64,000 nt of DNA from Planotetraspora kaengkrachanensis (GCF_016862895.1 NZ_BONV01000003.1:310001-374000); one strand, 5' to 3'. Positions 35,249-44,412 are shown, numbered from the stretch's first letter. Program-made: numbers and translations. The notes: generated by a model from the sequence alone, not told the origin.

Positions 35249-35333
35249 AGAGCTCTTAGAGATTATCGCAATGCCCAGACCACTCAAAACCGGGCTACTC
35301 TAGAACAACATTCGGTCGACGCTGGGAGTGCAG

Positions 35334-36182
35334 ATGTGGTTCGCCTCGCCTGACGAGGTCCGGGAACGGCTGACGGCCGTGGACTACCTTGCCGACGACG
35401 GCATCACGACATCGGTCTTCCTGGCCGGGGCCCTCGGAAAGCCGCTGCTGACCGAGGGGCCGGCCGGTGTGGGGAAGACCCAGCTCGCCAAGGCCGTCGC
35501 GGCGGCCACGGGCGCCCGGTTGATCAGACTGCAGTGCTATGAGGGCCTCGACGAGGCCCGGGCGCTCTACGAGTGGAACTACAAGAAGCAGCTGCTGCGC
35601 ATCCAGGCCGACGACGACGCGTGGGACGACATCTTCTCTGAGGAGTTCCTCCTCGAGCGCCCCCTGCTGAAGGCGATCCGGAGCGACGAGCCGACGGTGC
35701 TGCTCATCGACGAGACCGACAAGGCCGACGTCGAGGTCGAGGGACTGCTGCTGGAGATCCTGTCCGACTACCAGATCACCATCCCCGAGCTCGGCACGAT
35801 CGCCGCCGCGCGCAGGCCGTACGTCGTGCTCACCTCGAACGCGACGCGCGAGCTGTCGGAGGCGCTCAAGCGCCGCTGCCTCTACCTCCACCTCGGCTAC
35901 CCCACTCCCGAGCGCGAGCGCGACATCGTGCTCGCCCAGGTCCCCGGTCTTCCCGCGAGCATCGCCGAGCAGCTGGCCCGTACGGTCGCCACGCTGCGCG
36001 CCCTGGAGCTGAAGAAGTCGCCGTCGATCGCCGAGACGATCGACTGGGCCCGCACGCTGCTCGCGCTCGGCCGTACGGAACTCGACGACGCCGTCATCGG
36101 GCGGACGCTCGGCGTGGTGCTCAAGCACAACTCCGACCAGGCCAGGGCAGCCAAGGAGCTCGGCCTGGCGGCCCGCTCGTGA
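35334..36182 (+). CDS. MoxR-family AAA+ ATPase
   Basis: 282 aa from ATG 35334 (GGGAG 5 nt upstream; the GTG at 35328 overlaps the SD). Walker A GPAGVGKTQLAKA near residue 44, Walker B VLLIDETDKAD near 125, sensor 1 LTSNATRELSEALKRRCLYL with the arginine finger. MoxR ATPases act as chaperones that load cofactors or remodel complexes together with a VWA protein. The VWA partner follows 19-31 bp downstream. Confidence 0.9.
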   Translation: MWFASPDEVRERLTAVDYLADDGITTSVFLAGALGKPLLTEGPAGVGKTQLAKAVAAATGARLIRLQCYEGLDEARALYEWNYKKQLLRIQADDDAWDDIFSEEFLLERPLLKAIRSDEPTVLLIDETDKADVEVEGLLLEILSDYQITIPELGTIAAARRPYVVLTSNATRELSEALKRRCLYLHLGYPTPERERDIVLAQVPGLPASIAEQLARTVATLRALELKKSPSIAETIDWARTLLALGRTELDDAVIGRTLGVVLKHNSDQARAAKELGLAARS

Positions 36183-36213
36183 GAACGGCCGCGAGACCGG
36201 CATGGGAACGGGC

Positions 36214-37593
36214 ATGACACGCGAGTCGCTGGTCGACCGGCATCTCGGATTCGTGCAGGCGCTGCGCGAGGCGGGACTGCCCGTATCGCTCGCCGAGGGG
36301 CTCGACGCCGCCGGCGCCCTCACGCTGATCGACCTGGCCGACCGGAACACGCTCCGTGAGGCGTACGCGGCGACGCTGGTCAAGCGGCCGTCGTACCGTC
36401 CCGGCTTCGACGTGCTGTTCGACCTGTGGTTCCCGCCCGTGGTCTCCGGCTCGTACGGCACGGGCGCAGGCGAGCGGCCGGACGGCGGCGTCGACCTGGA
36501 GCACGCCGAGGTCCCCGAGTTGCGCGACCGGCTCGCCGATCTGCTGGCGGGCGACCCGGACGACCCCGCGTTCCGGGAGTTCGCCCGCGCCATGGTGGAG
36601 CGGTTCGGCCGGGTCCAGGCGTCGGCGGGGCGGCAGTCGTGGTTCTCCTTCGCCGTGCTGCGCGCGTTGTCGCCGGAGACGCTGACGGCCCGCCTGCTCG
36701 ACCGGATGCTGGCGGAGCGCGGCGGCCTCCCCGAGAAGATCGCCCGGCAACAGATAAGCCGGAATATCACCAGATTTCAGGATGAAGTGGCCACGGATGT
36801 CCGCCGAAGGATCGCCGAGGAGTCCGGCGTCGAGAAGATCGCCCGGTCGACGGTCAAGCCGCCGATCGACAGGATCGACTTCCTGCGGGTGACGAAGGCC
36901 GAGCTCGCGCAGCTCCGCCGCGAGGTCTACCCCCTGGCCCGCCGGCTCGCGACCCGGCTCACGATGAGGAACAAACTCGGCCGCCGCGGGCGGCTCGACT
37001 TCCGCCGCACGGTCAGGGCCTCGTTGTCGACGGGCGGCGTGCCGCTCACGACGCGGCTGCGGCCCAGGCGCCCGCACAAGCCGGAGCTCGTGGTGTTGTG
37101 CGACGCCAGCGACTCCGTCTCCACGTTCTCCCACTTCACGTTGCTGCTCACGTTCGCCCTGCGCGAGCAGTTCACGAAGGTCCGCGCGTTCGCGTTCGTC
37201 GACACGGTCGACGAGATCACCACGATGTTCGCGCCCGGCGCCGACGTCATCGACGCGATCACCCGGATGTCGCAGGACGCCGACATCACCCGGTTCGGCC
37301 GCACCGACTACGGCAACGTCTTCGAGCGGTTCGCCGAGCGTTACGCGGACGCCGTCGGCCCGAAGACGTCGCTGCTGATCCTCGGCGACGCCCGTTCCAA
37401 CTACCAGGCGCCCGCCCTGGACACGCTGAAGCGGCTGGCGGGGCGGGCCCGGCACGCCTACTGGCTCAACCCGGAGCCTCGGGCGCAGTGGGACACCGGA
37501 GACTCGGTCGCCACCGGCTACGGCTCCGTCGTCCCGATGTACGAGTGCCGGAACGTCGCCCAGTTGGCCGAGTTCATCGAGACGCTCGACTGA
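36214..37593 (+). CDS. VWA-domain (CoxE-like) protein paired with MoxR
   Basis: 459 aa from ATG 36214 (GGGA 8 nt upstream; ATG 36202 is possible). The N-terminal half is helical (REAGLPVSLAEGLDAAGAL). The C-terminal VWA domain starts at ELVVLCDASDSVSTFSHF near residue 290, with MIDAS DxSxS, and has FGRTDYGNVFERF near 365 and LLILGDARSNY near 390. The CoxE relative in CO dehydrogenase maturation inserts metal with a MoxR partner. No oxidoreductase target is next to this pair. Confidence 0.88.
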   Translation: MTRESLVDRHLGFVQALREAGLPVSLAEGLDAAGALTLIDLADRNTLREAYAATLVKRPSYRPGFDVLFDLWFPPVVSGSYGTGAGERPDGGVDLEHAEVPELRDRLADLLAGDPDDPAFREFARAMVERFGRVQASAGRQSWFSFAVLRALSPETLTARLLDRMLAERGGLPEKIARQQISRNITRFQDEVATDVRRRIAEESGVEKIARSTVKPPIDRIDFLRVTKAELAQLRREVYPLARRLATRLTMRNKLGRRGRLDFRRTVRASLSTGGVPLTTRLRPRRPHKPELVVLCDASDSVSTFSHFTLLLTFALREQFTKVRAFAFVDTVDEITTMFAPGADVIDAITRMSQDADITRFGRTDYGNVFERFAERYADAVGPKTSLLILGDARSNYQAPALDTLKRLAGRARHAYWLNPEPRAQWDTGDSVATGYGSVVPMYECRNVAQLAEFIETLD

Positions 37594-37705
37594 ACCCCTG
37601 TCCGCCTGCCGGGATCGAGATCCCCACCTCGATCCACGGCTTCCCGATCGACACCCTTCGCCCGCGTCGATCCTCCGGCGGCACTGTCTGGCCCGGTCCC
37701 TGGGG

Positions 37706-38476
37706 TCACATCATGCGGCGCAGGATGCGCGCGGCCGTGCGCGACAACAGTTCGATCTGCTCGGCGGTCAGCTCCGCGGTCGGCTCCGACCGGATCCAGC
37801 GCGCCACCCTGCGGGGGTAGGACACCGTGAGCCCCTCGCCCGTGAGCGTCCCGCCGCGCGCGTCGATCTTGCCGCCGTGGACGGCGAGCACGGGCGTGAT
37901 GGTGACCGAGATGCCGGTCTCACGGGTCAGCAGCGCCGCCATCGACGTGGCGGCGCCGATCAGCCCCTTGGCCACCGAGGTGCCGAACTTCTCGTCGAAG
38001 AACAGGCGCTCGCCGTACTTGGCGATGTGCGTGTCGGGCTCCCACGCCTCGTTGTCCACGATCCACACGCCTCCGGGTCCGATGACCAGGTGGTCGATGG
38101 AGGTCTCGCCCGGTACGGCCCGGCCGTTCATGACGCGGTAGCCGTGCCGGGCCAGTCCCCGGCGCAGGAGACGCGCGGTCCTGACCTCGCCGCGTCGTTT
38201 GCCCCGCCAGACGGCCGTCCGCTCGTGGGAACGCCAGGCGATCAGCAGGTCGACCAGGGCCGCGGCGCCGCCGAGCAGCACGCCTGCGGCGAAGGGATTG
38301 GCCAGCCCCATCCGGTAGGCGAGGTAGTAGCCGGCGACGAAGCCGGCCACCCCGACGGCTGCGCGGACGCGGAGCCGGTTCCTGCGCCCGGCGAACCAGA
38401 AGGTCTCGTACAGGTTCTGCGGCGAGGCCCCTTTGAACTTCTCGTCCTGAGGCACGTAGATCGAGCCACTGGGCAT
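37706..38476 (-). CDS. NERD (nuclease-related) domain membrane protein
   Basis: 256 aa from ATG 38476, with GGGGGAG 6 nt upstream. Two helices near residues 38-75 are followed by a NERD domain: RLLRRGLARHGYRVMNGRAVPG and ETSIDHLVIGPGGVWIVDNEAW near 125-150, with the D...D-N-E pattern where related nucleases have D...ExK. The usual catalytic lysine position is Ala (NEAW), so nuclease activity is doubtful. Role unknown. Confidence 0.75.
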   Translation of the reverse strand: MPSGSIYVPQDEKFKGASPQNLYETFWFAGRRNRLRVRAAVGVAGFVAGYYLAYRMGLANPFAAGVLLGGAAALVDLLIAWRSHERTAVWRGKRRGEVRTARLLRRGLARHGYRVMNGRAVPGETSIDHLVIGPGGVWIVDNEAWEPDTHIAKYGERLFFDEKFGTSVAKGLIGAATSMAALLTRETGISVTITPVLAVHGGKIDARGGTLTGEGLTVSYPRRVARWIRSEPTAELTAEQIELLSRTAARILRRMM

Positions 38477-38609
38477 GGCGAACTCCCCCACGGTAGGCAG
38501 GCGGCTGTCTCAGGGATACCCAAGTGGGAACCCCAGATCTCCTCGGCACAGGAAATTAACCCATTCCCGCCCCCGAAACCGGGGATTGGCCCCGTCCCCA
38601 GTACGATCG

Positions 38610-38623
38610 ACCGACCAGTCGGT
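38610..38623. promoter_or_regulatory. TetR operator upstream of its own gene
   Basis: ACCGAC-CA-GTCGGT is a palindrome 33 bp upstream of the TetR ATG. A near-identical site (ACCGACCAGCCGGT) occurs at 43802 before the phosphotransferase/acyl-CoA dehydrogenase operon. The shared sequence links the two promoters. Confidence 0.65.
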
Positions 38624-38656
38624 ACGCTGTGCCGTACAGACAACGAGGAGGACACG

Positions 38657-39271
38657 ATGGCGCGCAGCGCAGTCACCGTGGAGGAACCGGTCCGCCGGCG
38701 CCTGCTCGCCGAGGCCACCCGGCTGTTCGCCGAACGCGGCTTCGAGAGCACATCCGTCCAGGAGATCGTCGCGGCCGCCGGCGTCACCAAGGGCGCCATG
38801 TACCACTATTTCGGTTCAAAAGATGACCTCCTGCACGAGATCTACGGCCGGGTCCTCCGCCTGCAGATGGAGCGCCTGACCCGCTTCGCCGACGCCGAGG
38901 GCCCGGTGGGCGAACGGCTCTACGCCACCGCGATGGACGTGGTCGTCACCACGGTCGAGAACCTCGACGACTCCAAGATCTTCTTCCGGTCGATGCACCA
39001 GCTCGCCCCCGAGACGTACAAGACCGTCCGCGCCGAGCGCCGCCGCTACCACGAGCGCTTCCGCGACCTCGTGATCGAGGGCCAGCGGGCCGGGGTGTTC
39101 CGCGAGGACATCCCGGCCGAGATGGTGGTCGACTTCTTCTTCGGCTCCGTCCACCACCTGGGCACGTGGTACAGCCCCGACGGCCCGCTCTCCGGCCAGG
39201 AGGTCGGCAGGCACTTCGCCGACCTCCTGCTGAGCTCCCTCGGGCACCCGCTCGGCAAGACGGTCAGCTGA
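38657..39271 (+). CDS. TetR-family regulator, likely of the acyl-CoA dehydrogenase operon
   Basis: 204 aa, SD GAGGAG. N-terminal HTH: LLAEATRLFAERGFESTSVQEIVAAAGVTKGAMYHYFGSKDDLLHEIY, typical TetR. The C-terminal domain (~60-200) resembles actinobacterial regulators of fatty-acid degradation. Its 3' end overlaps the convergent acyl-CoA dehydrogenase gene by 8 bp. The shared operator at both promoters supports regulation of that operon, with an acyl-CoA as likely ligand (inference). Confidence 0.9.
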   Translation: MARSAVTVEEPVRRRLLAEATRLFAERGFESTSVQEIVAAAGVTKGAMYHYFGSKDDLLHEIYGRVLRLQMERLTRFADAEGPVGERLYATAMDVVVTTVENLDDSKIFFRSMHQLAPETYKTVRAERRRYHERFRDLVIEGQRAGVFREDIPAEMVVDFFFGSVHHLGTWYSPDGPLSGQEVGRHFADLLLSSLGHPLGKTVS

Positions 39272-40403
39272 CCGGGCCGGGCAGGTCGGCCAGCGTGGCG
39301 AGCGCGTCGCGGTGGTCGCCGGGAGTGCCCAGAGCGATCTCGTCGGCCTTCGCCCGCTTGAGATAGAGATGCGCGGGATGCTCCCAGGTCATCCCGATTC
39401 CGCCGTGCAGTTGGATGCACTCCTCCGCGGCGTGCACGGCCACCGTCCCGCAGTGCGCCTGGGCGACCGCGACCGCGACGCCCGCGTCCTCACCCGCGCC
39501 GAGCAGGGCGGCGGCGTTGCGGGCGGCGGCCCTGGCGCCGACCACCTCCAGCCACAGGTCGGCCAGCCGGTGCTTGATCGCCTGGAACGAGCCGACCGGC
39601 CGGGCGAACTGCTTGCGCTCCCTGACGTAGGCCACCGTCGTCGACAGGCACCACTCGGCCACCCCGAGCTGCTCCGAAGCCAGCAGGCCCGCCGCCAGCA
39701 GCAGGGCGTCCGCGACACCGGCCGCGCTCCCCACCGGCCGCGCCTGTGCCCCGGTGAACGACACCGTCGCGATGGGCCGGGTCAGATCGAGCGACGCCAC
39801 CGTCTTGATCCGCGCCGCCTGCGCGTCCACCGCGTACAGCGCCGGGTCGCCCCCCTCCACCGCCACCGGGACGATCAGGACGTCGGCGACCTCCGCGCCG
39901 ATCACCCCGGTCACCCTGCCGGTGAGGGTGCCGTCCGCGCCGAGCGTCACCACCGGGCGCGCACACGTGTGCGGCGAGGCCGCGAAGGACACCACGAGCG
40001 CGGCGGTCGCCTCTCCCGACGCCAGCCGTCCCAGCAGCTCCCGCGCGGCCTCGTCCCGCGCGCCGAGCAGCGCCCGCGTCGCGAGGACGGCACTGCTCAG
40101 GTACGGCACGGGCGCGACCGAGCGGCCCAACTCCTCCAGGACGACGGCCGCCTCGCGGGCCGACGCGCCGGCGCCGCCCAGGTCCTCGGGGATCAGCAGC
40201 CCGGCCGCGCCGATGTCCCGCCCGAGCGCCTTCCACAACTCCATGTCGTACGGCACGGCGCCGGTCGTCGCCGCCGACTCCACGTGGGCCAGCACCACCG
40301 AGGGGGCGCTCCGGTCCGTGAGCAGGCCGCGGACGGCCGCCCGCAACTCCTCCTCCACCTCGGTGTAGAGCAGCGTCATCGGGCTGTGTGCTTCCTCGCT
40401 CAT
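39264..40403 (-). CDS. Acyl-CoA dehydrogenase family protein (operon gene 4)
   Basis: 379 aa. ACAD fold: N-terminal helices, GLLIPEDLGGAGASAREAAVVLEELGRSVAP near residue 70, and the C-terminal FAD/dimer motifs YVRERKQFARPVGSFQAIKHRLADLW and IQLHGGIGMTWEHPAHLYLKRAKAD. The middle is shortened and rich in Ala/Val; the expected catalytic Glu is not obvious, so it may form a heteromer with the next gene, as in FadE-type alpha2beta2 enzymes. ATGA overlap with the upstream gene. Confidence 0.85.
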   Translation of the reverse strand: MSEEAHSPMTLLYTEVEEELRAAVRGLLTDRSAPSVVLAHVESAATTGAVPYDMELWKALGRDIGAAGLLIPEDLGGAGASAREAAVVLEELGRSVAPVPYLSSAVLATRALLGARDEAARELLGRLASGEATAALVVSFAASPHTCARPVVTLGADGTLTGRVTGVIGAEVADVLIVPVAVEGGDPALYAVDAQAARIKTVASLDLTRPIATVSFTGAQARPVGSAAGVADALLLAAGLLASEQLGVAEWCLSTTVAYVRERKQFARPVGSFQAIKHRLADLWLEVVGARAAARNAAALLGAGEDAGVAVAVAQAHCGTVAVHAAEECIQLHGGIGMTWEHPAHLYLKRAKADEIALGTPGDHRDALATLADLPGPVS

Positions 40404-41572
40404 CGGGGGAGGTCCTTCCAGGCGACGTCCTTGTCGACACGGGGTTCGGACGGGAGCCCGAGGACGCGTTCGGCGATGATGTTGCGGAGGATCTCCGACG
40501 TGCCGCCCTCGATGGAGTTGCCCTTCGCCCGCAGGTAGCGGTAGCCGGATCCGCGGCCGAGGAAGTCGACGCTGTCGGAGCGGCGGAAGGTCCAGTCGTC
40601 GTAGGCCAGGCCCTCCTCACGCATCAACTCGACCTCCAGGCCCGTCAGCTCCTGGTTGAGCCGCGCGAAGGCCAGCTTCATCCCCGACCCCTCCGGCCCG
40701 GGGTGCCCGGCGGCGAGTTGCTCACGCAACCTGGTCGCGGTGAGCCGCATGACCTCCGCGTCGACCCAGAGGGCGAGCAGCCGCTGGTGAAGGGAATGGG
40801 TGCGCAGTTCGGGGCGCTCGCGCCACGTCTCACCGAGCAGTCCGATCATGGTCCGCCGGGTGGGCGTCCCGCCGATCGCCACCCGCTCGTTCATGAGCGT
40901 GGTCTGCGCGACCCGCCAGCCGTCGCCGACCTCGCCGAGCCGGAGCGAGTCCGGCAGCCGGACGCCGGTGAGGAAGACCTCGTTGAACTCGGCCTCACCG
41001 GTGATCTGGCGCAGAGGGCGCACCTCGACGCCGGGGGCCTCCATGTCGCACACGAAGTAGCTGAGCCCGCGGTGCTTCGGCACCTCCGGGTCGGTGCGCG
41101 CGACGAGGATCGCCCAGCGCGCGTGGTGGGCGCCCGACGTCCAGACCTTCTGCCCGTCGACGACCCACTCGTCGCCCTCCCTGACCGCCCGCGTGGCGAG
41201 CGTCGCGAGGTCGGATCCGGCGCCGGGCTCGCTGAAGAGCTGGCACCAGACCTCCTCCCCCGTCCACAGCGGCCGGAGGAACCGCTCGCGCTGCTCGTCG
41301 GTGCCGAACGCGAGGATCGTCGGCGCGGCCATGCCGAGACCGATGGCGATCAGGCCCGGGTCGTTGTCCGGCGTGCCCCTGAACCTGCGTTCCACGACGG
41401 CCTGCAGGCCGCGCGCCGCGCCGAGCCCGCCGAGCCCCTCGGGGAAGTGCACCCAGGCCAGACCGGCGTCGAACCGCGCGCGCAGGAAGTCGAGCCGCCC
41501 CATCTCCGCCGGATCGTGCTCGGCCAGGAACGCCTGAGCGCGCTCGTCGACCGCCGCCTCATCCCATGCCAC
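40400..41572 (-). CDS. Acyl-CoA dehydrogenase family protein (operon gene 3)
   Basis: 390 aa. Core motifs: FPEGLGGLGAARGLQAVVERRF near residue 45, WCQLFSEPGAGSDLATLATRAVREGDEWVVDGQKVWTSGAHHARW near 110-155, and C-terminal GNSIEGGTSEILRNIIAERVLGLP, the ACAD end helix. Strong candidate for the catalytic or FAD-binding partner of the shorter ACAD encoded next. It lies 16 bp after operon gene 2. Confidence 0.9.
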   Translation of the reverse strand: MAWDEAAVDERAQAFLAEHDPAEMGRLDFLRARFDAGLAWVHFPEGLGGLGAARGLQAVVERRFRGTPDNDPGLIAIGLGMAAPTILAFGTDEQRERFLRPLWTGEEVWCQLFSEPGAGSDLATLATRAVREGDEWVVDGQKVWTSGAHHARWAILVARTDPEVPKHRGLSYFVCDMEAPGVEVRPLRQITGEAEFNEVFLTGVRLPDSLRLGEVGDGWRVAQTTLMNERVAIGGTPTRRTMIGLLGETWRERPELRTHSLHQRLLALWVDAEVMRLTATRLREQLAAGHPGPEGSGMKLAFARLNQELTGLEVELMREEGLAYDDWTFRRSDSVDFLGRGSGYRYLRAKGNSIEGGTSEILRNIIAERVLGLPSEPRVDKDVAWKDLPR

Positions 41573-41588
41573 GAGACATCCCTTCCCG

Positions 41589-42794
41589 TCAGTCCATGTA
41601 CTTCTTGAGCTCGCGGTAGGCGAGCGACCGCTTGTGCACCTCGTCGGGGCCGTCGGCGAACCGGAGGCTCCGTACGCCCGCCCACGCGCCGGCGAGCGGG
41701 AAGTCCTGGCTCAGCCCGCCCGCGCCGTGCACCTGGATGGCCTTGTCGAGGATCCACTCGACGGCCGCGGGAGTGGCGATCTTGATGGCCTGGATCTCGG
41801 TGTGGGCGCCGCGGTTGCCGACGGTGTCCATGAGCCAGGCCGTCTTGAGCACCAGCAGCCGGAGCTGCTCGATCCGGACGCGGGACTCGGCGATCCAGTC
41901 CTGGACGACCCCCTGCTGGGCGATCGTCTTACCGAAGGCGGTGCGCGAAAGGGCCCGTCTGCACATGAGCTCGACCGCGCGCTCCGCCGCGCCGATCAGG
42001 CGCATGCAGTGGTGGATGCGGCCCGGCCCGAGGCGCGCCTGGGCGATGGCGAAGCCGCCGCCCTGCTCGCCGATCAGATGGTCGGCGGGCACCCGGACGT
42101 CCTCGAAGACGACCTCCGCGTGGCCGCCGTGGCTGGCGTCGTCGTAGCCGAAGACCTTCATGCCCCGCTTGATGGTCAGGCCCGGGGTGCCGCGCGGCAC
42201 GAGGATCATGCTCTGCTGGCGGTGCGACGGGGCCTCGGGGTCGGTCTTCCCCATGACGATGAGGATCTTGCAGTTCGGGTTCATCGCCCCGGTGATGAAC
42301 CACTTGCGGCCGTTGACGACATACTCGTCGCCGTCCCTGACGATGGACGTCGAGATGTTCGTCGCGTCGGAGGAGGCCACGTCGGGCTCGGTCATGGCGA
42401 ACGCCGACCGGATCTCCCCGTTCAGCAACGGCTCCAGGTACTCCTTGCGCTGCCATTCGCTGCCGAACTGCGCGAGCACCTCCATGTTGCCGGTGTCGGG
42501 CGCGGCGCAGTTGGTCGCGGTCGCGGCGATCGACGGCGACCTGCCCATGATCTCGGCCAGCGGCGCGTACTGCAGGTTGGTGAGCCCGGCGCCCTCCTCC
42601 CCCGGAAGGAAGAGGTTCCACAGGCCGCGTCCCCGCGCCTCCGCCTTCAGGTCCTCGATCAGGGGCGGCGGGCCCCAGCCGCTGACGGCCGCCTGCTCCT
42701 CGTAGGCGCGCTCCGCCGGAATGACGCACTCGTCCATGAACGTCAGGAGCCTGGCTCGCAGCTCGGCCGTGGTGTCGTCGAACCCGAAATTCAT
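41589..42794 (-). CDS. Acyl-CoA dehydrogenase, ACAD10/11-like (operon gene 2)
   Basis: 401 aa. Motifs: LFLPGEEGAGLTNLQYAPLAEIMGRS near residue 60, FAMTEPDVASSDATNI near 130, VVNGRKWFITGAMNPNCKILIVMGKT near 160, and AFGKTIAQQGVVQDWIAESRVRIEQLR plus VHGAGGLSQDFPLAGAWAGVRSLRFADGPDEVHKRSLA at the end. The latter features match the ACAD domain of human ACAD10/11. Its ATG directly follows the TAG of the phosphotransferase gene. Confidence 0.92.
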   Translation of the reverse strand: MNFGFDDTTAELRARLLTFMDECVIPAERAYEEQAAVSGWGPPPLIEDLKAEARGRGLWNLFLPGEEGAGLTNLQYAPLAEIMGRSPSIAATATNCAAPDTGNMEVLAQFGSEWQRKEYLEPLLNGEIRSAFAMTEPDVASSDATNISTSIVRDGDEYVVNGRKWFITGAMNPNCKILIVMGKTDPEAPSHRQQSMILVPRGTPGLTIKRGMKVFGYDDASHGGHAEVVFEDVRVPADHLIGEQGGGFAIAQARLGPGRIHHCMRLIGAAERAVELMCRRALSRTAFGKTIAQQGVVQDWIAESRVRIEQLRLLVLKTAWLMDTVGNRGAHTEIQAIKIATPAAVEWILDKAIQVHGAGGLSQDFPLAGAWAGVRSLRFADGPDEVHKRSLAYRELKKYMD

Positions 42795-43790
42795 CTAGAC
42801 CTCCTCGAGACCGCGGGCGACGAGCGGGGCGACCTGCTCGCCGACCTCGGCGAACCCCTCCCCGACCGTGAGCCCCTGGGTGAAGCGGAAGTGGATGCCC
42901 TCGGCGATCACCGCGAGCTTGAAGCAGGCGAGGCCGACGTACCAGCCCAGACGGGAGATGTCGCGGCCGGACGCCTCCGCGTAGTGGGCGGCCAGTTCGT
43001 CCCTGGGCGGCGACTCGCCGACATAGTCGTTGTCGAGCTGGTTGAAGTCGCCGTACAGGAGGAAGAGGGCCAGGTCGGTGAGCGGATCGCCGAGCGTGGA
43101 CATCTCCCAGTCGAGGACGGCCCTGACGCGGTCGTCCGCGACGAGCGTGTTGCCGAGCTTGAAGTCGCCGTGGACGATCGCGGGCTCGCCGGAACGCGGC
43201 ACCGACTGCGACAGCCGGGCGAACAGGTCGTCGATGCCCTCGACCTCGCGGCTGCGGGAGGCGTCGAGCTGCCGCTTCCACCGGCTGACCTGCCGCTCGA
43301 GGAAGCCCTCCGGCCTGCCGAAGTCGCCGAGGCCGACGCCGTCCGGGCCGATCGAGTGGAGCGCCGCGAGCACGTCGACGAGCTGGTGCGCCAGCATCGG
43401 GGTGATCGGAGGCTGGCCGCCCTCGACGTACTCCATGACGTAGAACGGCGCACCGATGACGTCGGCGTCCTGGCACAGGTGGAAGGTCCTCGGCACCGGG
43501 ACGGGAGTGTCCTGGAGCGCGCTCATGACGCGGTACTCGCGGCTCATGTCGTGCGCGGTGGCCAGGACGTGCCCGAGGGGCGGCCTGCGCACGACGAACC
43601 TCGTGTGCGCGTCCTCGACGACGTAGGTGAGGTTGGACTTCCCGCCTGTGATCATCTCGGCGGAGAGCGGGCCCCGGGCGAGCCCCGCCGCACACAGGTG
43701 ATCCGCGAGCCGGTCCAGGTTCAGGCCGGGTGGATCGGCGTTCACCCCGAGGGCGTCCTGTCCTGCGGCGTTCTCCTCGGCATCATTCAC
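42795..43790 (-). CDS. Phosphotransferase (APH-like), ACAD10/11 kinase-domain type (operon gene 1)
   Basis: 331 aa from GTG 43790. Aminoglycoside-phosphotransferase-like kinase: GGKSNLTYVVEDAHTRFVVRRPPLG near residue 50, catalytic loop IVHGDFKLGNTLVAD near 206, and metal-binding VLDWEMSTLGDPLTDLALFL near 226. In human ACAD10/11 this kinase is fused to the dehydrogenase encoded next here. By analogy it may phosphorylate a 4-hydroxyacyl-CoA before dehydration/oxidation (inference). No good SD; transcription may begin close to the GTG. Confidence 0.85.
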   Translation of the reverse strand: MNDAEENAAGQDALGVNADPPGLNLDRLADHLCAAGLARGPLSAEMITGGKSNLTYVVEDAHTRFVVRRPPLGHVLATAHDMSREYRVMSALQDTPVPVPRTFHLCQDADVIGAPFYVMEYVEGGQPPITPMLAHQLVDVLAALHSIGPDGVGLGDFGRPEGFLERQVSRWKRQLDASRSREVEGIDDLFARLSQSVPRSGEPAIVHGDFKLGNTLVADDRVRAVLDWEMSTLGDPLTDLALFLLYGDFNQLDNDYVGESPPRDELAAHYAEASGRDISRLGWYVGLACFKLAVIAEGIHFRFTQGLTVGEGFAEVGEQVAPLVARGLEEV

Positions 43791-43800
43791 CTCAGCAGCG

Positions 43801-43816
43801 TACCGACCAGCCGGTA
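43801..43816. promoter_or_regulatory. TetR-type palindrome before the phosphotransferase/ACAD operon
   Basis: TACCG-ACCAGC-CGGTA lies 11 bp upstream of the GTG 43790. Its core ACCGACCAGCCGGT differs by one base from the site upstream of the TetR at 38657. It sits in the 46-bp gap after a second TetR gene, so that protein is an alternative binder. Confidence 0.6.
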
Positions 43817-43836
43817 TGGCTGTCGAACCCCCCATG

Positions 43837-44403
43837 TCACGGAAGGCGGCCCCGCAGGAAGTCGGCGAAGGCGGCGTGCAGGTCGTCCAGCGACGGCGTC
43901 CGGCCCGCTCCCACCACGGCGTCGAACAGGATGCCCTCGGCGAAGGCGACGAGCTCGTGGCCGTGCCGTACGGGATCGGCGGAGCCGGCGGCCGCGAAGA
44001 GGGCGACGGCGGCCTCGCGGAACCTCCGGCCCAGCTCGTCGTAGACCGTGCGGAGCTCCTGACGGCGGGTGGCCTCGAGGGCGAGCTCGTACCGGGCGAT
44101 CGTGCCGACCCGGTTGTCCGTCACCGCCTTGTAGGTCGCGCCGGCGACGAACCCGGCCAGGTCACCCCCGGTCTCCGGAGGCACGTCGGCCGGCGGACCG
44201 GAGAAGAGCAGCTCCTCCCGCTCGGCGAGCCGGTTGATCGTCAGCTCGAGCAGGGCGGAGCGGGTGCGGGCGTGGTTCGACGTGGAGCCCTGCGGCAGTC
44301 CGGCGGCCTCGTCGACCGCCCGGTGGGTCAGCCCCCGCATGCCGCGTTCGGCCAGGATCTCGATGGCCGCGTCCGCGATGACTTCCGCCCGATGGCTGAT
44401 CAC
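43837..44403 (-). CDS. TetR-family regulator, divergent from a flavin monooxygenase
   Basis: 188 aa, GTG start. HTH region: VIADAAIEILAERGMRGLTHRAVDEAAGLPQGSTSNHARTRSALLEL, a TetR variant with SNHARTR instead of YYHFxxK. The C-terminal domain is helical. It is divergent from the FAD monooxygenase at 44485, with three CTAC-N4-GTAG boxes between them, the usual design for a repressor of itself and its neighbour. Confidence 0.88.
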   Translation of the reverse strand: MISHRAEVIADAAIEILAERGMRGLTHRAVDEAAGLPQGSTSNHARTRSALLELTINRLAEREELLFSGPPADVPPETGGDLAGFVAGATYKAVTDNRVGTIARYELALEATRRQELRTVYDELGRRFREAAVALFAAAGSADPVRHGHELVAFAEGILFDAVVGAGRTPSLDDLHAAFADFLRGRLP

Positions 44404-44412
44404 GGTCGAATA

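Noticed and set aside
41634-44237. Very long plus-strand open frame (867 codons)
   Set aside because: It is antisense to the phosphotransferase/ACAD genes, has no domain resemblance and shows the Arg/Gly/Asp bias of mirror frames in GC-rich DNA.
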